Assembly: GCA_900155415.1 (NCBI GenBank)
Contig: LT700187.1
Span: 2,496,187 to 2,560,186, forward strand
Source: Christensenella massiliensis
GTDB taxonomy: Bacteria; Bacillota; Clostridia; Christensenellales; Christensenellaceae
Reading direction: 5' to 3'
Length of the DNA stretch: 64,000 bases
Part shown: positions 16,862-25,735 of the stretch, piece by piece
Position numbering within the stretch: position 1 is the stretch's first letter
How the letters are laid out: every line of letters starts with the position of its first letter
Notes under the pieces: model-generated
The model's database searches: none
What the model was told of the DNA's origin: nothing
Seen by the model: the letters and a program-made list of their open reading frames with translations, nothing else
Translations under genes and position numbers: made by a program

Positions 16862-18334
16862 TCAATAGAGTCCCGCAGGTCGCTCTGATAAATTGATCAG
16901 AATATTTTTTGTCTGGGTATAATGCTCAAGGATCGCTTTATGTGTTTCCCGGCCAATTCCCGATTCCTTATATCCGCCGAATGGCGCGCCCGCAGGAAAT
17001 GAATTATAGGTATTGACCCACATCCGCCCTGTTTTTACACCGCGCGCCACACGAATGGCACGGTTCAGGTCTTTTGTCCAAACGCCGCCGCCCAGTCCGT
17101 ATACGCTATCGTTTGCCATACGTATCGCTTCCTCTTCTGTCTTGAATTTTATAACGGCTCCGACCGGTCCAAATATTTCTTCCTGTGCCACGCGCATATC
17201 ATTTGTCACATCCCCGAGCAACGTCGGCCTCATAAAGCAGCCTCTCCCTAATTCTCCGTCCGTTATTCTTGAACCGCCGCAGATCACTTTTGCTCCCTCC
17301 TGCTTTCCAATTTCGATATACTTCAATATTTTTTTCAGCTGCTTCTCCGATATTTGCGCGCCCATCTGTGTGCTTTCCTTCCATGGTACATCTACAATTA
17401 CCTTATCAAAGCGCTTTGCAGCTTCGTCTATGAACCGGTCATAGATCGTTTCCTGCACAAATATGCGTGAACCCGCACTGCACACCTGCCCCTGATTAAA
17501 TAATATCCCAAGCTGGACGCCCTCCATTGCCATTTCCCAATCGCAGTCTTCAAAAAAGATATTTGCTGATTTTCCTCCCAGTTCTAAAGTTGCCGGTATC
17601 AGTTTTTCAGCAGCCGCCTGCGCAACAGACAGGCCGACCTCCGTAGATCCGGTAAAGGCAAGTTTAGAAAAGCCCTTATGCTGCAGAATGTATTCTCCGG
17701 ACTTTGATCCTTTCCCTGTAATAACATTAAATACACCGGGCGGAAGCACCTCTCTTGTTAATTCTGCAAGCTCTAAAACGGAGAGCGGAGTGCTGCTGGA
17801 AGGCTTTAGGATCGTGCAGCAGCCTGCCGCCAGAACAGGCGCTAGCTTCCATACAGCCATCAAAAAAGGAAAATTCCATGGAACGATTTGCCCTACAACG
17901 CCGATCGGCTCGTGCAGGATCAGGTTCAGCGTGTTCTTGTCGAGCATCACCGCCTCCCCCTCTCCAGTTCGTACTGCTCCCGCAAAATATCTAAAATGGT
18001 CGGCTGCCAGCGGGATATCTGCATTCAGCGTCTCGCGGATCGGTTTTCCGTTATCGAGCATCTCTATCTCTGCGAGCCGTTCCCTGTTTTCATCGATGAT
18101 CTCTGCGACCCGGAATAGGAGCTTTTGCCTTTCTTCCGGGCTCACATCCTTCCATGTTTCCCACGCTGTCCAAGCTGCTTCCGCCGCATCCTCTACATCC
18201 TGCTGCGTCGCCTCCGCGCAAACAGCGAGCCTCTGCCCATTTGCAGGACAAAAGGTGTCGAATGTACCTCCGTCTGATGCCTCACGCCATTCTCCATCAA
18301 TAAACAGGCCGTATTTTTCTGCTATGTGTTCCAT
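16862..18334 (-). CDS. NAD(P)-dependent aldehyde dehydrogenase
   Basis: A 490-residue member of the classical aldehyde dehydrogenase superfamily (PF00171) that oxidises an aldehyde to the acid. Catalytic residues are visible as Asn154 in PWNFP, Glu251 in LELGGKS and Cys285 in GQVCSAG. The Rossmann glycines are in FTGSTEVG. The overall pattern resembles AldA/betaine-aldehyde-type enzymes, and the C-terminus PFGGYKESGIGRE is typical. The start is preceded by AAAGGAAAATAAAA. It lies downstream of argF but behind a terminator, so it is probably transcribed on its own. The substrate is undetermined. Confidence 0.92.
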   Translation of the reverse strand: MEHIAEKYGLFIDGEWREASDGGTFDTFCPANGQRLAVCAEATQQDVEDAAEAAWTAWETWKDVSPEERQKLLFRVAEIIDENRERLAEIEMLDNGKPIRETLNADIPLAADHFRYFAGAVRTGEGEAVMLDKNTLNLILHEPIGVVGQIVPWNFPFLMAVWKLAPVLAAGCCTILKPSSSTPLSVLELAELTREVLPPGVFNVITGKGSKSGEYILQHKGFSKLAFTGSTEVGLSVAQAAAEKLIPATLELGGKSANIFFEDCDWEMAMEGVQLGILFNQGQVCSAGSRIFVQETIYDRFIDEAAKRFDKVIVDVPWKESTQMGAQISEKQLKKILKYIEIGKQEGAKVICGGSRITDGELGRGCFMRPTLLGDVTNDMRVAQEEIFGPVGAVIKFKTEEEAIRMANDSVYGLGGGVWTKDLNRAIRVARGVKTGRMWVNTYNSFPAGAPFGGYKESGIGRETHKAILEHYTQTKNILINLSERPAGLY

Positions 18335-18402
18335 TTTTATTTTCCTTTCAAGGATTTTGATTTGTCTTTAAACATTGTTAAACCATACAGGAAAATAAAA
18401 CA

Positions 18403-18437
18403 TTAAAAAAACGGGCAACGTCTGCCCGCTTTTATTT
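18403..18437 (-). terminator. Terminator after argF
   Basis: CGGGCA pairs with TGCCCG and is followed on the minus strand by TTTTTTTAATG. T-rich sequence on the other side could also let it work in the plus direction. Confidence 0.82.
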
Positions 18438-18447
18438 TTATTTCTCT

Positions 18448-19356
18448 CTATTTGCCGCCCATGACCTTCACCATAACTGCTTTCTGCGCATGGAGCCTAT
18501 TTTCCGCTTCATCAAAAATCTCCTGTGCATGCTCTTCAAAAATCTCTGCGGTTATCTCTTCTCCGCGGTGTGCCGGCAGACAATGCTGAACCATCGCGTC
18601 CGGCTTTGCGACAGCCATCACATCACGATTGATTTGTATCCCCTGAAATGCCTGCCTCCGTTCCTCTGCCTGTGCCTCCTGCCCCATAGAGGCCCATACG
18701 TCTGTAAAGAGCACATCTGCATCTTTGGCCGCGGCATAGATATCCTCTGAGATAGAGAATTTAGGATGGTCTTTTGCAAATTCCAATACAGATGCATCCG
18801 GCTGGTAGTCCTTTGGCGTCGCGCACGCGACTTCCATTCCAACCGTAAGCCCGCCGACGATAAGGGAATTTGCCATATTGTTTCCATCGCCAATATAGGC
18901 CATTTTCAAGCCATCAAAGTCCTTTTTATGTTCGCGGATCGTCTGCAGATCCGCCAACACCTGACAGGGATGCGCAAAGTCTGTCAGCCCATTGATGACC
19001 GGTATGCTGCCATATTGTGCCAAATCTTCAACTTCCTTTTGCGCATAAGTACGAATCATAATACCATCCAGATAACGTGACAATACGCGCGCAGTATCTT
19101 CCACAGGCTCGCCTCTGCCGATCTGCAGATCATTTGAAGAAAGAAAAAGCGGATAGCCGCCGAGCTGATACATACCGACCTCGAACGATACGCGCGTACG
19201 CGTCGAGGATTTCTGAAAAATCATGCCAAGCGTCTTTCCGGCAAGAAGCGGATGCTTTATCCCCGCTTTATTTTCCGCTTTCAGCTTATCTGCCAAATCA
19301 AGCAGTTCTATGATCTGTTCTTTATTCAGGTCTCCCATTTTGAGTAAGTGCTTCAT
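18448..19356 (-). CDS. argF: Ornithine carbamoyltransferase
   Basis: Makes citrulline from ornithine and carbamoyl phosphate in arginine synthesis, or runs in reverse in the deiminase pathway. The 302-residue protein has the carbamoyl phosphate loop SSTRTRVSFE, the HPCQVLADL motif, the ornithine-specific SMGQE loop in DVWASMGQE and QHCLPAHRGEE. The SMG loop distinguishes it from aspartate carbamoyltransferase. I start at the ATG at 19356, which has GAGG 9 bases upstream; the TTG 24 bases earlier lacks a site. It follows pyrI by 66 bases with no terminator between, so it may be transcribed with pyrBI from the PyrR-controlled promoter. Confidence 0.93.
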   Translation of the reverse strand: MKHLLKMGDLNKEQIIELLDLADKLKAENKAGIKHPLLAGKTLGMIFQKSSTRTRVSFEVGMYQLGGYPLFLSSNDLQIGRGEPVEDTARVLSRYLDGIMIRTYAQKEVEDLAQYGSIPVINGLTDFAHPCQVLADLQTIREHKKDFDGLKMAYIGDGNNMANSLIVGGLTVGMEVACATPKDYQPDASVLEFAKDHPKFSISEDIYAAAKDADVLFTDVWASMGQEAQAEERRQAFQGIQINRDVMAVAKPDAMVQHCLPAHRGEEITAEIFEEHAQEIFDEAENRLHAQKAVMVKVMGGK

Positions 19357-19422
19357 TCCAATTACCTCGCTTCGATTCAATAGAATGATTATACATCAAA
19401 ATGAATATTTATGCAAATATTT

Positions 19423-19845
19423 TTAATGTTCTGCCTGCTGCTCACAATAGGCGCACCGATAGACCTTGCGCTCCGGGTCGGTCAGCTTGAATACATGCGG
19501 CAGTTCCTGCTCCACCGAGGTGATACAGCGCGGGTTTTTACATTTGATGATATTCACGATCTTATCCGGCAGCGTAATATTCATCTTTTTGATGATCGTT
19601 CCGCCGTCAATGATATTCACTGTAATATTGGTGTCGATAAAACCAAGCATGTGGAGATCTGTCTCGATCTCGTCCTCAATTTTGATGATATCCTTTTTCC
19701 CCATGCGGTTGCTTTTGACATTCTTAATGATCGCAACGCTGCATTCAAGCTTATCAAGGCCAAGATAATTATAAATCTCCATCGCCTTTCCGGCCTCGAT
19801 ATGGTCGATCACCACGCCCCGCTCCAAGCTATCTATGCTTAGCAT
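19423..19845 (-). CDS. pyrI: Aspartate carbamoyltransferase regulatory chain
   Basis: The allosteric nucleotide-binding and zinc subunit of aspartate carbamoyltransferase. The 140-residue chain begins [16 protein letters not shown], the conserved nucleotide-domain start. It ends with a zinc domain holding four cysteines as CKNPRC and CAYC. Its start codon overlaps the pyrB stop as TAATG, so translation is coupled and equal amounts of both chains are expected. Presence of PyrI implies CTP or ATP control of the enzyme, unlike the Bacillus enzyme which lacks it. Confidence 0.95.
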   Translation of the reverse strand: MLSIDSLERGVVIDHIEAGKAMEIYNYLGLDKLECSVAIIKNVKSNRMGKKDIIKIEDEIETDLHMLGFIDTNITVNIIDGGTIIKKMNITLPDKIVNIIKCKNPRCITSVEQELPHVFKLTDPERKVYRCAYCEQQAEH

Positions 19846-20765
19846 TACGCATTCACCCCCAGCATCGTCATAATGAGCGCCATTCTTACATATTTGCCAA
19901 ATAAGGTCTGTTTAAAATATGCGGCGCGCGGGTCTTTATCTACCTCTACAGAAATCTCGTTCACCCTCGGCAGCGGATGCATCACGATCATGTCGTCCTT
20001 AGCCAGCTTCATTTTTTCCGTATCCAGAATATAACTGTCGCGCAGCCGGATATAATCCTCTTCGTTAAAAAAACGCTCGCGCTGTACGCGCGTCATATAC
20101 AGGATATCAAGCTCTGCTATGATCTCTTCAAGGCGTTCATACTGCACATAGGTAACATTTTCATTATTTTTCAGCACATCCTCTTTTACATACCGCGGCA
20201 CTTTCAATTCCTTGGGAGAAATAAGGACAAATTTGATATTGCTGTACCGTGAGAGCGCACGGATCAGCGAATGTACCGTCCGCCCGAATTTCAGGTCTCC
20301 GCACATGCCGATCGTAAGATGATCGAGCCTTCCCTTGAGGGAACGTATGGTGAGAAGGTCCGTCAGCGTCTGCGTCGGGTGCTGATGCCCACCGTCCCCT
20401 GCATTGATGATTGGAATATTTACGTTTTGGGAAGCGACCAGCGCCGCCCCCTCTTTGGGGTGGCGCATAGCGATTATATCAGCATAGCATTCTACGGTGC
20501 GCACCGTATCCGCCACGCTTTCCCCCTTGGATGCCGAGCTATTGTCCGCTCCGGCAAAACCGATCACATCGCCGCCAAGCTCATGCATCGCCGCTTCAAA
20601 ACTCAGACGAGTACGTGTGGATGGCTCAAAAAAAAGTGTTGCAAGCTTCTTATACCTGCACACTTCCCGATACTTTTCCGGTTCTTCCATAATGTTGTCC
20701 GCGAGGTCTAAAAGCTCGTCTATCTCCTCCACCGAGATATCCATAGGGTCAAGTAAATGCTTCAT
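19845..20765 (-). CDS. pyrB: Aspartate carbamoyltransferase catalytic chain
   Basis: Catalyses the first committed step of pyrimidine synthesis, from carbamoyl phosphate and aspartate to carbamoyl aspartate. The 306-residue protein shows [19 protein letters not shown] and [10 protein letters not shown], the carbamoyl phosphate and aspartate loops. The ATG at 20765 follows a strong AGGAGGAGCATA site; an upstream in-frame TTG is not needed. The long leader contains a PyrR-like binding motif and a terminator, so UMP should repress it by attenuation. pyrI follows directly. Confidence 0.96.
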   Translation of the reverse strand: MKHLLDPMDISVEEIDELLDLADNIMEEPEKYREVCRYKKLATLFFEPSTRTRLSFEAAMHELGGDVIGFAGADNSSASKGESVADTVRTVECYADIIAMRHPKEGAALVASQNVNIPIINAGDGGHQHPTQTLTDLLTIRSLKGRLDHLTIGMCGDLKFGRTVHSLIRALSRYSNIKFVLISPKELKVPRYVKEDVLKNNENVTYVQYERLEEIIAELDILYMTRVQRERFFNEEDYIRLRDSYILDTEKMKLAKDDMIVMHPLPRVNEISVEVDKDPRAAYFKQTLFGKYVRMALIMTMLGVNA

Positions 20766-20816
20766 TATGCTCCTCCTGTGCCGAAGCCCCAACCGGTACT
20801 GTCCGTTCCTCAGAAA

Positions 20817-20900
20817 GCAAAAAATGCCTTCCCTAACAGAAAGACACCGAGCTCATACAAGAAAAATGTATCAAACCTTATCAGCCTCTCTGTACCAATT
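20817..20900 (-). promoter_or_regulatory. PyrR-type attenuator in the pyrB leader
   Basis: On the minus strand the leader has ACAGAGAGGCTGATAAGG (20876-20893 region), which matches the purine-rich loop that PyrR binds in Bacillus pyr leaders. About 30 bases later comes an 8-bp terminator stem, TGTCTTTC and GGAAGGCA with two G-U pairs (20825-20846), followed by TTTTTT. With high UMP, PyrR binding would favour the terminator and stop transcription before pyrB. The T-box signature is absent, so this is not a tRNA-sensing leader. A pyrR gene is not in this window. Confidence 0.7.
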
Positions 20901-20925
20901 TAAAGGTCTTCTTATCGCTTATCAT

Positions 20926-20954
20926 ATTTTACTACACAGTGTCTTAAATGGCAA
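20926..20954 (-). promoter_or_regulatory. Promoter of pyrBI
   Basis: On the minus strand: TTGCCA, a 17-bp spacer and TAAAAT. The expected start near 20919 puts the PyrR motif about 20 bases into the transcript. Confidence 0.7.
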
Positions 20955-21034
20955 GACATGAAATTTTCATGTTTGTATGGCAGTAAATGCGTCCATTATT
21001 AAATCAGAACAGCTTGGAAAGGAAGTGAAAAATT

Positions 21035-21208
21035 ATGGCGCATGCTCTGGCGGTAAAATTTATTGCAGTTATGGCTGTGATCATCGTTGGTCTCACAATG
21101 ATACTTATGGCGCTTCCTTCCAATCCACTCCCGTTTCAAAGCTTGGCGGAGAACCCGTCTTCAGGAGCTCCGATACAGGCCGAAACGGTATCTGTTCCAA
21201 CTAAATGA
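21035..21208 (+). CDS. Small single-pass membrane protein (57 residues)
   Basis: A short gene with an AAAGGAAGTG ribosome site about ten bases before its ATG. The product has a hydrophobic segment at residues ~5-27 (VKFIAVMAVIIVGLTMILMAL), cut here to its character: one membrane helix. A short soluble tail rich in Pro, Ser and Ala follows. It ends at TGA and is followed by a clear hairpin terminator 24 bases later. No family is recognised. The longer overlapping frame that starts at 20977 lacks a ribosome site and looks spurious. Expression is not proven. Confidence 0.6.
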   Translation: MAHALAVKFIAVMAVIIVGLTMILMALPSNPLPFQSLAENPSSGAPIQAETVSVPTK

Positions 21209-21231
21209 TTTTCTCTCCTCTTATTTTTACA

Positions 21232-21270
21232 GAAAAGGCACGGAGCTATGCTCATTTCCGTGCCTTTTCC
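21232..21270. terminator. Bidirectional terminator
   Basis: GAAAAGGCACGGA pairs with TCCGTGCCTTTTC. It can end both the small membrane protein message and the mscS message, whose last codons lie inside the stem. Confidence 0.85.
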
Positions 21271-22190
21271 TTTTCCTGCAAAATGATATTTTGGTAAGGA
21301 TATGGGATCTCTATCCCGTTTCTATCAAATTCTTTTTTGACAGCATACCGTAGGTCTGACATTACAGCGAAACTGGTAGAGGTATCCTGTGTCCAAACAA
21401 AGGCCCGTACCTTAACGGCATAATCGCCTAATTCCTGCACGCGTACCGTGACGGGAGGAACACCCTGTGCTTTTTCCTCTTCTGTCCGCACATCCAGTGT
21501 TCCCTCATGCGCTTCCACAAGCTTTGCCATCAGTTCCATTGCAAGGTCTATATCGCTTCCATACGATATCCCAACGTCAAGGAATGTGCATACGTTACTT
21601 TTCTCCGCCATGCGGACTACCCGTATCATTTCCTTGTCGATCACACTGTTAGGAATTACAATGCTCTTATTGGATGGGTCTAGGATCGTCGTATGCCGCA
21701 GGCCGATATCTTTCACAATCCCTGTGATCGGCGGCGTAATATTTAATATCTCAATATATTCTCCTACTTCAAACGGCTTTGCTGCGCTGATCGATATGCC
21801 GCTGAACACATTTCCCAAAGTCTGCTGTGCTGCAAGACCGATCACAACGCCGGCAATTCCCGAGCTTGCCAAAAGCGCAGTTCCGAGGCTGCTTAAAGGC
21901 TTGATCGTCATTACGACGCACATGACCGCGATCACAATAATAATGATATAGATCAAACGGTAAAAGATCCGCGCATTGCCCGTTAATTTCCGTGCAAGAA
22001 AATGCTGGATCAATTTAATGATCACAAATGTGGCCGCACCTACGACCGCCGCATAGATAAGCGTATTGACAAAGCCAAGCGAAAAGATGCTGTCCTCTAT
22101 CTGCCGCATCGCGTCTCCCGCAGACTGCGCTCCTCCGTTTTGTACTGTTGAATCCGCAAGTACGCGGATACCTGTATCCTCTACTATCAT
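21252..22190 (-). CDS. Small-conductance mechanosensitive channel (MscS family)
   Basis: A 312-residue membrane channel that opens on membrane tension and protects from hypo-osmotic shock. An amphipathic start is followed by about three membrane helices. The pore-lining TM3 shows the Gly/Ala pattern GIAGVVIGLAAQQTLGNVFSG, followed by the beta domain beginning PFEVGEYIEI. The C-terminal cytoplasmic vestibule domain is present. The GAGAGGAAAT ribosome site supports the ATG at 22190. The gene follows cls by 36 bases, suggesting a two-gene membrane-stress transcript. Confidence 0.92.
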   Translation of the reverse strand: MIVEDTGIRVLADSTVQNGGAQSAGDAMRQIEDSIFSLGFVNTLIYAAVVGAATFVIIKLIQHFLARKLTGNARIFYRLIYIIIIVIAVMCVVMTIKPLSSLGTALLASSGIAGVVIGLAAQQTLGNVFSGISISAAKPFEVGEYIEILNITPPITGIVKDIGLRHTTILDPSNKSIVIPNSVIDKEMIRVVRMAEKSNVCTFLDVGISYGSDIDLAMELMAKLVEAHEGTLDVRTEEEKAQGVPPVTVRVQELGDYAVKVRAFVWTQDTSTSFAVMSDLRYAVKKEFDRNGIEIPYPYQNIILQEKEKARK

Positions 22191-22226
22191 ATTTCCTCTC
22201 CCGTGCCTTCCATCCAGTTCCTGCGG

Positions 22227-23762
22227 TCACATCATCGGAGCGAATACGCGGAGAACCGCCTGCATCAGGCGGATATACCACGGCCGGCGGCACACTTCTT
22301 CGCAGGTTATCTCCTGACAAACCGCAAGCGTCTTTTCATAATCCTCTTTCAACTGACCGATCGTCTTAGCCTGATATAACCATACCCCGCATTCATAATG
22401 CAGAAACAGACTGCGATAATCCAGATTGATCGTCCCGATGATGCCGAATTCATCATCACAAACAAATGTCTTAGTATGGATAAAGCCGGGCGTATACTCA
22501 TAGATGCGTACTCCCGCTTTCAGAAGCGCTTCATAATGCGCCTGCGTTAGAAGAAACACCATTTTTTTATCCGGTATATGAGGCGTAGTGATACGTACGT
22601 CCACACCGCTTTTCGCTGCGTTCTGCAGAGCCGTCATAAATTCATTATCCAGAATCAGATAGGGTGTGTTGATGTATAGATACCGTTTTGCCCTCCCTAC
22701 CATATTCATATAGGTATTTTCGCTGACATATTCGTCATCCATAGGGTCGTCTGTAAACGGCTGCACATATCCGTCAGACGAAATTCCATCCAATTCCTGT
22801 ACTTTCGGCCGGAATATGGAGTAGTCGTCATCCTCCGGCCGCATAAAATTCCATGCCTGCAAAAACATAACGGCGAATGCCCATGCCCCCATCCCTTTCA
22901 GCATAACCGCCCCGTCTTTCCAGTGCCCAAACCGTTCGATGGCATTGATATATTCATCTGCAAGGTTCGCACCGCTGCAAAAAGCCGTATGACCGTCGAC
23001 CACCGTTACCTTGCGATGGTTCCGGTTATTGAAGATAGAGGAGAGCTCCGGCCGCAGCGGATTAAAGACCGCCGCTTTGATACCCATCGCTTCCAGTTGT
23101 TTATAGTAACGGAAAGGGAGGGTTCGTGCGCATCCCATATCGTCATACATAAACCGTACGTCCACTCCTGCCTCCGCTTTTCGTTTTAATATGTCGAGGA
23201 TACTGTTCCACATCGTGCCGGCCTGCACAATAAAGTATTCCATAAAAATATAGCGTTCTGCTTTTTCCAGTTCTTCTTTCAGTTGTTCAAAGAAAGCTTC
23301 TCCGCTCGAAAAATATTCCGTCTCAGTTCTATCATACACCGGAAACATGCTGGCTTTGCGGATGTAATCGGTTTGTCTGAGCGCATCCATGCTTTTTTGT
23401 TCCAGTTCGTGCGTTATCCTGCGGTCCTGCCCCAAAAACGGTTCCGACTTTTCTATCTCCCGTTCCGCTTTGCGCCGCAGCCAGCGAGTCAGGCGCCGCT
23501 GGCTGAAGAAGATATACATCAGCACACCAAAAACGGGCAGAACGAGGATCACGATGATCCATGCCAGCTTATAGGATGGATTTTGCCGCTTGTTGACGAT
23601 ATAGAGCGCCATCACAAGACTTGCGATCCAAAAAAACATCCGTATCGTTTGGGATTGATCGTCAAAGTATACAAAAATACTGATCAGGAGCCATGCTTGA
23701 ATCCCAATAAGGGCAAAAACAATAAACATCCTGCTGATAAAGAAACTGAATAATTTTTTCAT
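22227..23762 (-). CDS. cls: Cardiolipin synthase (phospholipase D superfamily)
   Basis: Condenses two phosphatidylglycerol molecules to cardiolipin at the membrane. The 511-residue protein starts with two or three hydrophobic segments (to about residue 95). Two phospholipase D domains follow, each with an HKD motif: HRKVTVVD near residue 240 and HTKTFVCDD near residue 425, each followed by the expected Gly/Ser and Asn residues (SGANLADEY and GTINLDYRS). Length and order match bacterial Cls. mscS lies directly downstream. Confidence 0.93.
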   Translation of the reverse strand: MKKLFSFFISRMFIVFALIGIQAWLLISIFVYFDDQSQTIRMFFWIASLVMALYIVNKRQNPSYKLAWIIVILVLPVFGVLMYIFFSQRRLTRWLRRKAEREIEKSEPFLGQDRRITHELEQKSMDALRQTDYIRKASMFPVYDRTETEYFSSGEAFFEQLKEELEKAERYIFMEYFIVQAGTMWNSILDILKRKAEAGVDVRFMYDDMGCARTLPFRYYKQLEAMGIKAAVFNPLRPELSSIFNNRNHRKVTVVDGHTAFCSGANLADEYINAIERFGHWKDGAVMLKGMGAWAFAVMFLQAWNFMRPEDDDYSIFRPKVQELDGISSDGYVQPFTDDPMDDEYVSENTYMNMVGRAKRYLYINTPYLILDNEFMTALQNAAKSGVDVRITTPHIPDKKMVFLLTQAHYEALLKAGVRIYEYTPGFIHTKTFVCDDEFGIIGTINLDYRSLFLHYECGVWLYQAKTIGQLKEDYEKTLAVCQEITCEEVCRRPWYIRLMQAVLRVFAPMM

Positions 23763-23962
23763 GTCAGGCTCCGTTCCATTATAGTATTATTATTTTACGC
23801 CATAATCATTTTTTGCGCAACTTGCGTCTATTCTCCCGATTTATGCCATATTTCATTTTCCGGAAAAGGCCGGCTGTACATCCTCCTTTTTTCGGCTATA
23901 CCGGTATATTTTATTTCAGTAATCAGAGTACTTCTACCCTCTGCGCCTCGCACGGAGATAGA

Positions 23963-24001
23963 TAAAAAAGCGGCGTAACCACGAGGGCCGCCGCTTTTTG
24001 G
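23963..24001 (-). terminator. Terminator after trpB2
   Basis: AAAAAGCGGCG pairs with CGCCGCTTTTT, T-rich on both sides, 9 bases after the stop codon. The 200 bases between this and cls hold nothing else I can support. Confidence 0.88.
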
Positions 24002-24009
24002 ATTTTATT

Positions 24010-25377
24010 TTACGGTATTTGGGGCAGACTATCGAATCCTTTCTGGAGCTCTTCGTCCGTCGGAATATAATCGCTCATCCTGCCCTCATGATATGCTTCA
24101 TAGGCTGTCATATCGAAATATCCTGTTCCCGTGAGTCCGAAAAGGATCGTCTTCTTTTCGCCCGATTCTTTACAGCGCAGCGCTTCATCGATCGCTGCGC
24201 GGATCGCATGAGCAGATTCCGGCGCAGGCAGAATCGTCTCTTTTTTAGCAAACAGCACCGCTGCCTCAAAGACTTTGCTCTGCTCGACTGCTACAGCTTC
24301 CATATATTTATCATGGTAGAGCTTAGACAAAATCGGTGACATTCCATGATAACGCAGGCCGCCTGCATGATTTGCAGAGGGAATGAATCCACTTCCGAGC
24401 GTGTACATCTTGGCCATCGGCGTGATCTTGCCCGTATCGCAGAAATCATACGCATATTTCCCCCGCGTAAAGGACGGACAGGAGGCCGGTTCTACCGCTA
24501 CGATACGCGGATCCGCCTTACCTGTAAGCTTATCCTGCATAAACGGAGCGATCAGGCCTCCGAGGTTAGAACCGCCTCCCGCGCAGCCGATCACTACGTC
24601 CGGATATTCATCCAGCTTCTCCATCGCTATTTTGGACTCAAGTCCGATGATCGACTGGTGGAGCAGTACCTGATTCAGTACTGAACCGAGAACATACCGG
24701 TATCCCTCCGAGCTCACCGCTTTTTCTACCGCTTCTGAGATTGCGCATCCGAGGCTTCCCGTCGTGTTTGGGTCCTCCGCTAAAATCTTGCGTCCGATCT
24801 GCGTCGTATCGCTTGGGCTTGCAATCACCTCAGCGTCAAAGGTCTGCATGACCGCCTTGCGGAAAGGCTTCTGCTGATAGGATACCTTAACCATGAACAC
24901 CGTGAGCGGGAGTCCAAAATATGAGCACGCTTCTGCAAGCGCCGTTCCCCACTGGCCGGCCCCTGTTTCCGTCGTGAGGCCTTTCAGGCCCTGATCTTTT
25001 GCGTAATAGGCCTGCGCAATAGCGGAATTGAGCTTATGGCTGCCCGACGTATTGTTTCCCTCAAACTTGTAGTAGATCTTTGCCGGAGTATCGAGCGCCT
25101 TTTCCAAATTGAATGCGCGAATAAGCGGAGACGGACGGTATATCTTATACATCTCGAGTATCTCGTCCGGGATATCGACGTATCTCGTCTCATTATCCAT
25201 TTCCTGATGCGCTAATTTCTTGCAGAATACCGGATAGAGGTCCTCCTCCGCCGCCGGCTTCATCGTTGCCGGATTGATCATCGGGTCAGGCAACTCTTTC
25301 ATATCTGCACGCATGTTATACCACTGCTTCGGCATCTCATCTTCAGTTAAATAGAGTCTATGCGGAATTTTTACCAT
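24010..25377 (-). CDS. trpB: TrpB2-type tryptophan synthase beta chain
   Basis: A 455-residue PLP enzyme of the TrpB2 branch. This branch makes tryptophan from indole and serine and usually works without TrpA. The PLP lysine is Lys115 in SGSHKLNSA. The phosphate-binding loop is CAGGGSNLGG, and the longer N-terminus (MVKIPHRLYLTEDEMPKQWYN) is typical of TrpB2. A classical trpBA pair exists at 47.7-49.6 kb, so this is a second beta subunit, perhaps an indole salvage enzyme. Its leader is a T-box with a UGG specifier, so uncharged tRNA-Trp should induce it. The ribosome site is GAAGGGAG. Some family members act on other substrates. Confidence 0.92.
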   Translation of the reverse strand: MVKIPHRLYLTEDEMPKQWYNMRADMKELPDPMINPATMKPAAEEDLYPVFCKKLAHQEMDNETRYVDIPDEILEMYKIYRPSPLIRAFNLEKALDTPAKIYYKFEGNNTSGSHKLNSAIAQAYYAKDQGLKGLTTETGAGQWGTALAEACSYFGLPLTVFMVKVSYQQKPFRKAVMQTFDAEVIASPSDTTQIGRKILAEDPNTTGSLGCAISEAVEKAVSSEGYRYVLGSVLNQVLLHQSIIGLESKIAMEKLDEYPDVVIGCAGGGSNLGGLIAPFMQDKLTGKADPRIVAVEPASCPSFTRGKYAYDFCDTGKITPMAKMYTLGSGFIPSANHAGGLRYHGMSPILSKLYHDKYMEAVAVEQSKVFEAAVLFAKKETILPAPESAHAIRAAIDEALRCKESGEKKTILFGLTGTGYFDMTAYEAYHEGRMSDYIPTDEELQKGFDSLPQIP

Positions 25378-25410
25378 TGCTTGTTTCTCCCTTCAAAGAT
25401 ATTTTTAAAT

Positions 25411-25692
25411 AAAAAAGCTTCTGTCCCCTGCTCTGGGACAAAAGCTTTCAATAAACTTCTGCGGTGCCACCCGGATTGACGTAAAACGCCCTCTCTGCCA
25501 CAATCAAACAATTGCGTTTCCATGATAACGGTTGGAATCTCCGTCAGGTATTACTAAACTTTCGCTGTTCTTCCTGCCCTCATCAGTCCATTCGCCGAAA
25601 TTCCTGTGCCTGCGATGATCTCACCATCCATCGCTCTCTTGGAAGCGGTTTTCCCGGTTACTCTTCTGAATCACTGGTTTCTTTATTTATGA
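25411..25692 (-). promoter_or_regulatory. Tryptophan T-box riboswitch in front of trpB2
   Basis: The minus-strand leader has the AG-bulge motif AGAGAGCGATGGATGG and a specifier loop GAA-TGG-AC in which TGG (25588-25590) reads tryptophan. The T-box core GGGTGGCACCGC is at 25461-25472. The terminator at 25411-25449 pairs AAGCTT-TGTCCC with GGGACA-AAGCTT and is followed by TTTTTTATTT. When tRNA-Trp is uncharged its CCA end should pair with the core and prevent termination. All the parts of a canonical T-box are present. Confidence 0.93.
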
Positions 25693-25698
25693 TTATTA

Positions 25699-25727
25699 AT
25701 CATAACAGCCTTCGTAAAACATGTCAA
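25699..25727 (-). promoter_or_regulatory. Promoter of the trpB2 T-box transcript
   Basis: Perfect -35 TTGACA, a 17-bp spacer and TATGAT on the minus strand. It lies just after the stop codon of the upstream phosphoglycerate mutase gene. Confidence 0.82.
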
Positions 25728-25735
25728 GCAAAAAT

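Noticed and set aside
20977..21204. 75-residue plus-strand frame
   Set aside because: No ribosome site; the overlapping 57-residue frame at 21035 has one and encodes a plausible membrane helix.
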